Assembly: GCA_027371725.1 (NCBI GenBank)
Contig: DAHXMN010000049.1
Coordinates: 1-5,281 of the forward strand
From: Candidatus Woesearchaeota archaeon
Lineage (GTDB): Archaea; Nanobdellota; Nanobdellia; Woesearchaeales; UBA525
Direction: 5' to 3'
Length of the DNA stretch: 5,281 bases
Within the stretch, counting starts at the first letter, position 1, and every line of letters starts with the position of its first letter. The notes beneath the pieces were generated by a model that was given only the letters and a program-made list of their open reading frames with translations, was not told where the DNA came from and did not search any database. Below are positions 1-4,258 of this stretch, piece by piece. A program made the position numbers and the translations under genes.

Positions 1-506
1 ACCCAGCCGGGGATGATGAGGAAGATGACGACGCCGAGCGTGACGATTGCGAAGCTGACGAGCATCACCGCGCTCGTCCTGAGGCCGCGGTACGTGAGAT
101 AGTTCAGGACCGCCACCCAGAAGACCGCTGCGAGAATCTTGAAGAGCGTGATGCCGGGCGCGCTCACCGGGAGGAGGTAGGTGATCGCGCCGACGATGAG
201 CATCGCCGTGGTGATGTTGCCGACGAGCCATGCGAGCCAGCCCATCATGAAGCTCGGGAACGTGCCGAACGCCTGCTTCGTGTACTCGTAGACGCCGCCG
301 CTCTTCGGATACATGCCGACGAGCTCGCCGAAGCACGCGGCGCTGTAGACGCTGATGACGCTGACGATGATCCACGAGATGATGGAGGCGGGGCCGGCGA
401 TCTTGGCGCCGAGCGCGGGCAGGAAGAACATCCCGCTCCCGATGATCGAGTTGAGCGTGATGAGCAGCAGCACCTTGTACGAGAGCGTGCGCTGGAGTTC
501 CGCCAT
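1..506 (-). CDS. APC-family amino-acid permease, N-terminal 168 residues (partial)
   Basis: Minus-strand reading frame starting at ATG 504-506 and open to the left edge, so the C-terminal part lies outside the window. It is probably an integral membrane amino-acid/polyamine transporter of the APC superfamily. The diagnostic TM1 motif IIGSGMFFLP (residues 21-30) is present; its unwound glycine segment binds the substrate backbone in this family. The conserved TM2-TM3 loop (about residues 61-81, ELVGMYPKSGGVYEY then FG) is also present. Likely membrane segments are at about 12-32, 40-60, 86-112, 120-137 and 147-165. The substrate cannot be told from this half. The start is supported by a TATA-like element centred 27 bases upstream and no clear Shine-Dalgarno, which suggests a leaderless mRNA. 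It lies 230 bases downstream of the coiled-coil gene on the same strand but appears to have its own promoter. The fold assignment is confident; the transported substrate is unknown. Confidence 0.93.
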   Translation of the reverse strand, partial: MAELQRTLSYKVLLLITLNSIIGSGMFFLPALGAKIAGPASIISWIIVSVISVYSAACFGELVGMYPKSGGVYEYTKQAFGTFPSFMMGWLAWLVGNITTAMLIVGAITYLLPVSAPGITLFKILAAVFWVAVLNYLTYRGLRTSAVMLVSFAIVTLGVVIFLIIPGW

Positions 507-528
507 GCGTTTCCCTGACGAGGGCGGA

Positions 529-537
529 TTTTTAAAA
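529..537 (-). promoter_or_regulatory. TATA box of the permease gene (leaderless)
   Basis: On the minus strand this reads TTTTAAAAA, centred 27 bases before the A of the permease ATG. That is the archaeal TATA-to-start-site distance, so transcription should begin at or next to the ATG. An AT-rich octamer GAATAATT lies just upstream (544-551). Confidence 0.6.
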
Positions 538-639
538 TGATACAATTATTCGGAAGTGGTGAACCCCGCCGACGGGGAGCCGCCATCGTTCTCGTCGTCC
601 TCGCCGTTGCGCTTCCCGGTGTCGCCTTGGACCGATTCA

Positions 640-671
640 GATTTTGACCTGATTCATGCAAGGTCAAAATC
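640..671. repeat. Perfect 11-bp inverted repeat, 10-base spacer
   Basis: GATTTTGACCT (640-650) is matched exactly by its reverse complement AGGTCAAAATC (661-671). The half-sites are 21 bases apart centre to centre, about two helical turns, which suits a dimeric DNA-binding protein. As RNA it would be a stable hairpin. It sits after the stop of the coiled-coil gene (66 bases beyond it) and about 100 bases upstream of the permease TATA box. A six-base direct repeat GATTCA (634-639 and 651-656) overlaps it. It could be an operator or a 3'-end hairpin; no T-tract follows on the minus strand, so a bacterial-style intrinsic terminator is unlikely. Confidence 0.6.
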
Positions 672-736
672 GCAAGACGTTGCGAAGGATGAGCAACAAT
701 GCGCCGCGACGCTGGGAAGCGCGGTCCCGTCGGGAA

Positions 737-1204
737 TCAGACGTACCGTCGCTGGTTCTTCTGCTCCGCCTGGTCCATGAACCGCTCGATCCGGATCATC
801 CGCTGCTTGATCGCGTCGAGCTCCGCCTTGATCGTGTCCAGCCGCTCGAGGACGAGCTGCGTCTCGTGCCCCGCGGTCGGGTTCGCGTACACTCCTTGCG
901 GCTGTCCCTGCTGTCCGCCGAGCTGGCGCGCGTAGCCGCGGGCGAGGTCCGCGTTCCCCGGCTGGTCGGAGACGTTGAAGATGTCGTGGTCGAAGGTGGA
1001 GGGCTGCTGCCCGTACTGCTCGTCCCCCTGCGCGCCGCCTTGCGGGCCCGCGAACGGGTCCTGGCCGAACTGGCTGCCTTGCTGGCCGGCGAACGGGTCG
1101 CCGCCCGGCTGCTGCCCGACGGGCTGCGAGAAGTCCGGCGGGGAGGAGAAGTCCTTCGGGAAGTCGTCCTCGTGCCGCTTGAAGATCTTGCCGAAAAGAC
1201 TCAC
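737..1204 (-). CDS. Small Q/G-rich protein with C-terminal coiled coil, function unknown
   Basis: A 155-residue protein beginning with GTG (1202-1204). The start is set by a strong Shine-Dalgarno GAGGTGA four bases upstream. Three parts are visible: a basic N-terminus (residues 1-12, GKIFKRH); a low-complexity Q/G/P/D-rich stretch (about 25-110) with two imperfect 13-residue repeats that each open with DPFAG (residues 36 and 49); and an amphipathic helix with heptad spacing (about 114-148, ERLDTIKAELDAIKQRMIRI) that should form a coiled coil. There is no signal peptide, membrane segment, cysteine or recognisable catalytic motif. Small proteins with this three-part plan are, from memory, common in DPANN archaea such as Woesearchaeota, but their role is not established. 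It has its own promoter, divergent from the AlkD gene. Oligomerisation through the coiled coil is an inference. Confidence 0.8.
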   Translation of the reverse strand: MSLFGKIFKRHEDDFPKDFSSPPDFSQPVGQQPGGDPFAGQQGSQFGQDPFAGPQGGAQGDEQYGQQPSTFDHDIFNVSDQPGNADLARGYARQLGGQQGQPQGVYANPTAGHETQLVLERLDTIKAELDAIKQRMIRIERFMDQAEQKNQRRYV

Positions 1205-1208
1205 CGCC

Positions 1209-1215
1209 TCACCTC
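1209..1215 (-). promoter_or_regulatory. Shine-Dalgarno of the coiled-coil gene
   Basis: GAGGTGA on the minus strand, complementary to the 16S 3' end, four bases before GTG 1204. It decides the non-ATG start. Confidence 0.75.
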
Positions 1216-1239
1216 TCCGTTTTTCCCGCGCGAACCCGC

Positions 1240-1254
1240 TATTTAAACCTTTTC
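1240..1254 (-). promoter_or_regulatory. BRE/TATA promoter of the coiled-coil gene
   Basis: Minus strand reads GAAAAGG (BRE-like purine/A run, 1248-1254) followed by TTTAAATA (1240-1247). Transcription should start near 1218, giving a leader of roughly 15 bases just long enough to hold the Shine-Dalgarno. Confidence 0.7.
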
Positions 1255-1320
1255 ATGCTATCGACCGCGTCGACATCATCGGCGTTCGCAAGGGCATCGT
1301 CGCTCCCTCGGCATGATTGC

Positions 1321-1364
1321 CGGCGGCGAGCATGGCGCCGCAGCGCCATAATCGCGAGCCGCCG
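1321..1364. repeat. Nested inverted repeat midway between two divergent promoters
   Basis: Inner dyad: ATGGCGC (1332-1338), spacer CGCA, GCGCCAT (1343-1349). Outer dyad: CGGCGGC (1321-1327) and GCCGCCG (1358-1364). All arms are exact. The element lies near the midpoint between the divergent TATA boxes of the coiled-coil and AlkD genes (about 95 and 90 bases away). The inner 18-base palindrome could be a shared operator. In a GC-rich genome part of this symmetry may be chance. Confidence 0.4.
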
Positions 1365-1424
1365 ACACTGTCCCGTGATGGAGGACGGGCAACTGGGCCG
1401 CAGCGACGATGCCGCAAGGAACGG

Positions 1425-1434
1425 TTTTTTATTA
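1425..1434 (+). promoter_or_regulatory. TATA box of the AlkD-family gene (leaderless)
   Basis: TTTTTTATTA centred about 27 bases before ATG 1457 in otherwise GC-rich DNA. The bases between it and the ATG are pyrimidine-rich with no Shine-Dalgarno, which implies a leaderless transcript. Confidence 0.65.
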
Positions 1435-1456
1435 GGGCTCTCTCTTCCCGCCCTCC

Positions 1457-2185
1457 ATGACGACCGCCGCCGCAGTCAAGCGCGACCTCGCCCGCCTCGC
1501 GGACAAGGAGAAGGCGACGTTGCTCGCGCGCTTCTTCAAGACCGGGAAGGGCGAGTACGGCGAGGGCGACCGCTTCCTCGGCCTCGCCGTGCCGCAGCAG
1601 CGCAGCGTCGCGAAGCTGCACGCGGACCTGCCGCTCGCCGGCATCAGGGAACTGCTCCGCTCGCCGTATCACGAGCACCGCCTCACCGCCCTGCTGATCC
1701 TCGTCGACCGCTACGGCCGCGCCGCGAAGAGAAAGGATGACGCGGAAGAGAGGAAGATCTACGACTTCTATCTCGTGAACGCCGCGCGCGTCGACAACTG
1801 GGACCTGGTCGACCTGACCGCGCCGAACATCGTCGGCCGGTTCCTCCTCGGCAAGGAACGGGACGTCCTCTACCGGCTCGTCCGCTCCCGCGACCTCTGG
1901 GAACGGCGCATCGCGATCGTCGCGACGCTCGCCTTCATCCGCGAGCGCGACCTCACGGACACGTTCCGTCTCTCGGGGCTGCTGCTCGGCGACAGGCACG
2001 ACCTCATCCACAAAGCCACTGGCTGGATGCTCCGCGAGGCGGGGAAGCGCGATCAGGCGGCGCTCGAGCGTTTCCTCACGAAGCACGCGGCGCGGATGCC
2101 CCGCACCGCGCTCCGCTACGCGATCGAACGCTTCCCCGAGAGGAAACGGCAACGCTACCTCGTGAGGGGGAAGAAGAGAACGTAG
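1457..2185 (+). CDS. DNA alkylation repair protein, AlkD-like HEAT-repeat glycosylase
   Basis: A 242-residue cytosolic enzyme of the AlkD family, built entirely of HEAT-like helical repeats. Characterised relatives excise N3- and N7-alkylated purines from DNA, starting base excision repair. Family signatures run the whole length: ARFFKTGKGEYGEGDRFLG (24-42), YHEHRLTALLIL (71-82), NWDLVD (114-119), LWERRIAI (147-154), DLIHKATGWMLREAGK (182-197) and MPRTALRYAIE (214-224). W115, D119, R151 and W190 are the likely counterparts of the Trp, catalytic Asp, Arg and Trp that line the lesion cleft of Bacillus cereus AlkD. Length matches the family (about 230-240), so the gene looks complete. ATG 1457 is chosen because a TATA box lies 27 bases upstream and the N-terminus aligns with the family. 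It is monocistronic and convergent with the HTH-CBS gene. Lesion range is inferred. Confidence 0.95.
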   Translation: MTTAAAVKRDLARLADKEKATLLARFFKTGKGEYGEGDRFLGLAVPQQRSVAKLHADLPLAGIRELLRSPYHEHRLTALLILVDRYGRAAKRKDDAEERKIYDFYLVNAARVDNWDLVDLTAPNIVGRFLLGKERDVLYRLVRSRDLWERRIAIVATLAFIRERDLTDTFRLSGLLLGDRHDLIHKATGWMLREAGKRDQAALERFLTKHAARMPRTALRYAIERFPERKRQRYLVRGKKRT

Positions 2186-2193
2186 CGCCGCCC

Positions 2194-2201
2194 ATTATTA
2201 T
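2194..2201 (+). promoter_or_regulatory. Possible TATA element ahead of the rod hairpin
   Basis: ATTATTAT in the convergent gap, only a few bases after the AlkD stop. A start about 26 bases on (near 2223) would place the 2238-2323 hairpin almost at the RNA's 5' end. The alternative is that the hairpin is just part of the AlkD 3' UTR. Speculative. Confidence 0.3.
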
Positions 2202-2227
2202 CGGCCATCACTTTCTTCATCAGCCAT

Positions 2228-2246
2228 CTTTGTTTTCTAGTCTTTT
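2228..2246 (+). terminator. T-rich tract after the AlkD gene
   Basis: About 13 of 19 bases are T, including runs of three, four and four (CTTTG, TTTTC, CTTTT). Archaeal RNA polymerase terminates at such tracts without needing a hairpin. It lies 43-61 bases after the AlkD stop and overlaps the left arm of the rod hairpin. Confidence 0.4.
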
Positions 2247-2323
2247 CCGTACGGACATTATCCTGTCTCGCGACATGACGATCGTCGCGCGAGGCGCGGA
2301 ACGTGCCCGTACGGCAAGGACTA
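2238..2323 (+). ncRNA. Candidate structured RNA: 86-base rod-like hairpin
   Basis: The outer arms 2238-2254 and 2307-2323 pair over 17 positions: 15 Watson-Crick, one T-G and one mismatch, with the core CCGTACGG in both arms. The interior keeps folding. Short helices form at 2256-2258/2303-2305 and 2261-2263/2298-2300. A nine-pair helix at 2264-2272/2288-2296 follows, then a small GAC/GTC stem with a GATC loop. All four G-T pairs have T on the left and G on the right, so they are G-U wobbles only if the plus strand is transcribed. It lies in the gap between two convergent genes, so it could be an independent small RNA, an AlkD 3'-UTR element or a bidirectional transcript end. No known RNA family was recognised, and it could also be the inverted ends of a tiny non-coding repeat. 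The structure is seen directly; transcription is inferred. Confidence 0.45.
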
Positions 2324-2363
2324 ATACTGATCGTAGAATCCCTTCATTATATCAGAGAACAGC

Positions 2364-2903
2364 TCATACCGTCCGCAGCAGGTCGGCCTTCGTCACGATG
2401 CCCTGGATCCTGCCCTTCTCCTTGACGACGACGAGCGGGTAGTGCGCGAGCAGTTCCGCCGCCACTTTGCGCGGCGTCTCCGGCGGCAGGGTCGGCGGCG
2501 CCTCTTCCATCACGTCGCGCACGAGCGTGCGTCGTCCGATCGCCTCCATGTGGCGCACGATCGCGCTCTCCGTCAGCAGGCCGACGACGTTGTCGTGCTC
2601 CGCCACGGGGAGCTGGCTGATCGCTTTCCGCCGCATCGTCGCGATCACGTCCGTCAGCCGTTCGCCCGGCCGGCACGCGATGACGTTCCGCTGCATCAGC
2701 TCCTTCGCCCCCGGCTCACGCTTCCGCTCGAGGCCGCGCAGCGCTGCGAGCATCCGCTTGCCCGCGGAGAAGCTCGGGTCGACCAGTCCTGATTCCACTT
2801 TCGCGACGAGGCTCTGCGAGACGTCCGCCGCGTCGGCGAGCTGCGCCTGCGTCAGGCCGAGCCGCTTGCGCAGCAGCTTGATCTCGCCGAGTTCCGGGTC
2901 CAT
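2364..2903 (-). CDS. XRE-type HTH regulator with two CBS domains
   Basis: A 179-residue protein of the COG3620 type found in archaea. Residues 6-58 form an XRE/Cro-like helix-turn-helix (LTQAQLADAADVSQSLVAKV is the turn and recognition region). Two CBS motifs follow (about 67-119 and 126-179, each ending in the typical G-hydrophobic-hydrophobic-T-(E/K) pattern: GLLTESAIV and GIVTKADLL). A CBS pair usually binds adenosyl nucleotides, so the likely role is a transcription factor that senses AMP/ATP-type or related ligands; ligand and targets are unknown. It starts 24 bases after the L37e stop on the same strand and may be partly co-transcribed with the ribosomal operon. However, ATG 2903 has no Shine-Dalgarno and a TATA box at -27, so an independent leaderless mRNA is likely. 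The length is complete for the architecture. Confidence 0.93.
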   Translation of the reverse strand: MDPELGEIKLLRKRLGLTQAQLADAADVSQSLVAKVESGLVDPSFSAGKRMLAALRGLERKREPGAKELMQRNVIACRPGERLTDVIATMRRKAISQLPVAEHDNVVGLLTESAIVRHMEAIGRRTLVRDVMEEAPPTLPPETPRKVAAELLAHYPLVVVKEKGRIQGIVTKADLLRTV

Positions 2904-2916
2904 CGCGAGAAAGAGT

Positions 2917-2939
2917 AATAATCCTTATTAAAAATTATT
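2917..2939 (-). promoter_or_regulatory. TATA box of the HTH-CBS gene within an AT-rich dyad
   Basis: The minus strand reads TTTTTAATAA (2925-2934), centred 27 bases before ATG 2903. The TAA stop of L37e (2928-2930) is inside this box. The box lies between AATAAT (2917-2922) and its exact inverse ATTATT (2934-2939). This could be a site where the HTH protein represses itself, but the AT-rich composition makes a chance dyad plausible. Confidence 0.5.
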
Positions 2940-3137
2940 CCTTTCGTACTCCTTGCTCTTCTTGCCGCTGAGCGTCTTGGTCTGCCACGTGTAGCGGCGC
3001 ATCTTCGCGCTGTTGCCGTAGCCGCAGCTCGCGCAGACCTTGTCCCTGACGTGGAAGGCGTGCTTGCCGCAGCGGCGGCAGATGATGTGGCTCTTCTTGC
3101 CGCTCTTGACGCCCATCGAGGCGGTTCCTTTGGACAT
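2928..3137 (-). CDS. rpl37e: Large-subunit ribosomal protein L37e (eL37), zinc ribbon
   Basis: A 69-residue basic protein of the archaeal/eukaryotic large ribosomal subunit, absent from bacteria. The family opening MSKGT.SMG is intact. The zinc site is complete: C20, C23, C35 and C38 in CRRCGKHAFHVRDKVCASCG (20-39), followed by the typical MRRYTW (45-50). The C-terminal tail (QTKTLSGKKSKEYERNNF) is lysine-rich and fits rRNA contact. ATG 3137 is fixed by the Shine-Dalgarno AGGTGAT five bases upstream. It is the third gene of S8e-LSm-L37e, 27 bases after LSm. The LSm-L37e neighbourhood is conserved widely across archaea, which supports both calls. Its stop codon overlaps the promoter of the next gene. 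Confidence 0.97.
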   Translation of the reverse strand: MSKGTASMGVKSGKKSHIICRRCGKHAFHVRDKVCASCGYGNSAKMRRYTWQTKTLSGKKSKEYERNNF

Positions 3138-3142
3138 TGATA

Positions 3143-3149
3143 ATCACCT
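3143..3149 (-). promoter_or_regulatory. Shine-Dalgarno of L37e
   Basis: AGGTGAT on the minus strand, five bases before ATG 3137, in the 27-base gap after LSm. Confidence 0.8.
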
Positions 3150-3164
3150 ATGCTCTTGGCAGCC

Positions 3165-3389
3165 TTACTGGGGGCTGATGATCGTGATCGTGTCGCCGCG
3201 GATGAAGACCGTGCCGAGCTTCCGCTTCATCTCGCCGTCGATATACTCCTCGGCATCATCGAGGACCGTGTTGATGTGGATGTCGAACGCCTTGAGGTTG
3301 CCGACGTAGCGCCTCCCGTTCTTCAGCTCCACGATGACCCGCTTGTTCCGCGACACGTTGAGCGCGTCGAGAGGCCTGGTCGCATCCAT
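3165..3389 (-). CDS. Archaeal Sm-like RNA-binding protein (LSm / SmAP)
   Basis: A 74-residue Sm-fold protein. Archaeal members form heptameric (sometimes hexameric) rings that bind U-rich RNA and are linked to RNA processing and small-RNA metabolism. The N-terminal PLDALN (6-11), the Sm1 motif with VIVELKNGRRYVGNLKAFD (18-36), the RNA-contacting D36-x-H38-x-N40, and the Sm2 motif with IRGDTI (63-68) are all present. The whole protein is the Sm domain, as usual in archaea. A longer GTG start at 3398 is possible but falls inside the Shine-Dalgarno; ATG 3389 lies five bases after GAGGTGA and gives the family-typical N-terminus, so it is preferred. It begins 10 bases after the S8e stop, and that stop is part of its ribosome-binding site, suggesting translational coupling. 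Confidence 0.96.
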   Translation of the reverse strand: MDATRPLDALNVSRNKRVIVELKNGRRYVGNLKAFDIHINTVLDDAEEYIDGEMKRKLGTVFIRGDTITIISPQ

Positions 3390-3394
3390 TGTGT

Positions 3395-3401
3395 TCACCT
3401 C
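3395..3401 (-). promoter_or_regulatory. Shine-Dalgarno of LSm overlapping the S8e stop codon
   Basis: GAGGTGA on the minus strand, five bases before ATG 3389. The S8e TGA (3400-3402) shares its 5' bases, so a ribosome ending S8e is placed directly on the LSm site. Confidence 0.8.
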
Positions 3402-3777
3402 AGACGAGGACCGCGTTCACGACGCCGTCCTGGCCGGGACGGGAGGTGATGCGGGCCTTCCCTTTCTCTGTCTCGATGATCGTGCCTTTGGTCATGATGT
3501 TCCGCCGCACGTAGTACCGGTTGGCGGGGTTCTCCACGACGTTGGTGATCGCGGCCTTGGACGCCTTCTTCGTCTTCGGGTCCAGGACGTTCGCCGTCTG
3601 CGTGTTGAGGAGCCGCAGCTTCCCGGCGCCGCCCTTGCACCGCACCGTCTTCCGCTTCTCCTCGCCGAGCTTGGTCAGCGTCGGGGTGCGGGCGAGCATG
3701 TGTTTCCGCTTGGTGAGCGTGGACGTGTACCGTCCGCCGGTCGACTTCCGCTTGGATCGCGCGTTGATGAGTACCAT
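3400..3777 (-). CDS. rps8e: Small-subunit ribosomal protein S8e (eS8)
   Basis: A 125-residue archaeal S8e, the normal length for archaea. Hallmarks: RSKRKSTGGRY near the N-terminus (7-17), PTLTKLGEEKRKTVR (32-46), a KLRLLN..NVLDPKT core (53-69), VVENPANRYYVRRNIMTKG (80-98) and the highly conserved C-terminal SRPGQDGVVNAVLV (112-125). It is a basic rRNA-binding protein of the 30S subunit. ATG 3777 is fixed on the left by an in-frame TGA four codons upstream (minus sense) and by the family N-terminus. It is the first gene of S8e-LSm-L37e. Unlike its operon partners it has no clear Shine-Dalgarno, and its predicted leader is about 34 bases. Confidence 0.97.
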   Translation of the reverse strand: MVLINARSKRKSTGGRYTSTLTKRKHMLARTPTLTKLGEEKRKTVRCKGGAGKLRLLNTQTANVLDPKTKKASKAAITNVVENPANRYYVRRNIMTKGTIIETEKGKARITSRPGQDGVVNAVLV

Positions 3778-3832
3778 GGGTCTTCAGTCCGCGGCCTTCT
3801 GCTGCGGCCGTCCTGCGGCGGAACAGGGAGGG

Positions 3833-3841
3833 ATTTATAAA
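3833..3841 (-). promoter_or_regulatory. TATA box of the S8e-LSm-L37e operon
   Basis: TTTATAAAT on the minus strand, a near-consensus archaeal TATA box. Expected transcription start is near 3811, giving a leader of about 34 bases whose first part can form a five-pair GC stem (3806-3810 with 3792-3796). Confidence 0.7.
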
Positions 3842-3889
3842 GGTAACGGATGGGAGAGCCCTGTTGACATCATTCGCTCCGCGCGCCAC

Positions 3890-3919
3890 CGTCCTGCTCG
3901 CATCCGTCCCGCTCGCATC
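3890..3919. repeat. Tandem 15-base repeat, two copies
   Basis: CGTCCTGCTCGCATC is followed directly by CGTCCCGCTCGCATC, one difference. The preceding 15 bases resemble it weakly (9 of 15). It is non-coding as far as can be seen. Confidence 0.6.
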
Positions 3920-4041
3920 CCGCGGTTCTTCCGTAGGCGCTGTCCGGTCACCGCGTCCCCGGTCTCCTCGGATCCTCGGAAACGTCTCCGGGCGGTTGAC
4001 GGCTCGCCCGGCAACCTCGGAGCGTCAGCGACGGCGGGGCG

Positions 4042-4058
4042 CCCTCCCCTCCCCTCCC
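4042..4058 (-). other. G-quadruplex motif (four G-tracts, one-base loops)
   Basis: The plus strand reads CCCTCCCCTCCCCTCCC, so the minus strand carries four runs of three to four G separated by single A. This is the tightest class of quadruplex-forming sequence. It is about 200 bases upstream of the S8e TATA box and about 185 bases upstream of the promoter of the plus-strand gene. Confidence 0.6.
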
Positions 4059-4220
4059 GCGACGCGCCCACAACGTTCTCCGAAGGATGCTCGCCCGCGA
4101 GGACGGTGGCGAACATGATGTCAACGCAGCCGGAAGGGAGAAGAAGGAACGATGAAAAAGAAGCGATGACAAAAGACGGGGGTGCGGAACCATATTATAA
4201 TTACTTTTTAGTGGTAAAAA

Positions 4221-4237
4221 ACGAAACTTTTATATAT
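4221..4237 (+). promoter_or_regulatory. BRE/TATA promoter of the 162-residue gene (leaderless)
   Basis: ACGAAAC (BRE-like, 4221-4227) followed by TTTTATATAT (4228-4237), centred 26 bases before ATG 4259. No Shine-Dalgarno precedes that ATG. A second AT-rich element (ATATTATAATTA, about 4192-4203) lies upstream. Confidence 0.65.
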
Positions 4238-4258
4238 GCTGACCGCTCCAAAGGATGC

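Larger units (their letters stand above)
3778..4258. other. 481-base divergent intergenic region
   Basis: Lies between the starts of S8e (minus) and the 162-residue gene (plus). The outer edges hold the two promoters. The GC-rich middle holds a 15-base tandem repeat (3890-3919), a seven-pair GC hairpin (3988-3994 with 4005-4011), three copies of CCTCGG, and a C-rich tract that is a G-quadruplex motif on the minus strand (4042-4058). Open frames that cross it (for example minus 3835-4116) have no promoter, no Shine-Dalgarno and low-complexity arginine-rich translations, so I call no gene in it. No tRNA or rRNA was seen. Confidence 0.6.

Noticed and set aside
556..780. Small plus-strand frame between the permease and coiled-coil genes
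   Set aside because: GTG start without a ribosome site or TATA box, no recognisable protein features, and it overlaps the end of the coiled-coil gene.
1253..2152. Long minus-strand open frame opposite the AlkD gene
   Set aside because: It mirrors the AlkD frame in GC-rich DNA; the plus-strand translation matches a known family over its full length.
2275..2330. C/D-box guide RNA reading of the convergent gap (ATGACGA as C box, CTGA as D box)
   Set aside because: The C box has a wrong base, no internal D'/C' pair is visible, and the segment is better explained by the extended 2238-2323 hairpin.
3988..4011. CCGGGCG/CGCCCGG hairpin as a terminator
   Set aside because: It lies upstream of both genes rather than after one, has no T-tract, and short GC stems are expected in this composition.
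3835..4116. Minus-strand open frame of 93 codons in the divergent region
   Set aside because: It has no promoter or ribosome site, an arginine-rich low-complexity translation, and ends inside the S8e TATA box.
4152..4169. Five-codon reading frame MKKKR ending in ATGA overlap with ATG 4166
   Set aside because: It would be an upstream ORF only if transcription began before it; the strongest promoter lies downstream at 4221-4237.
4078..4258. Direct repeat CTCCGAAGGATGC (4078-4090) and CTCCAAAGGATGC (4246-4258)
   Set aside because: Twelve of 13 bases match and one copy abuts ATG 4259, but without more copies or flanking duplications it may be chance.
3521..4258. Long plus-strand N-terminal extension of the 162-residue protein
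   Set aside because: It runs antisense through S8e and through both promoters and gives a low-complexity sequence; only the part from 4259 (possibly 4166) looks coding.
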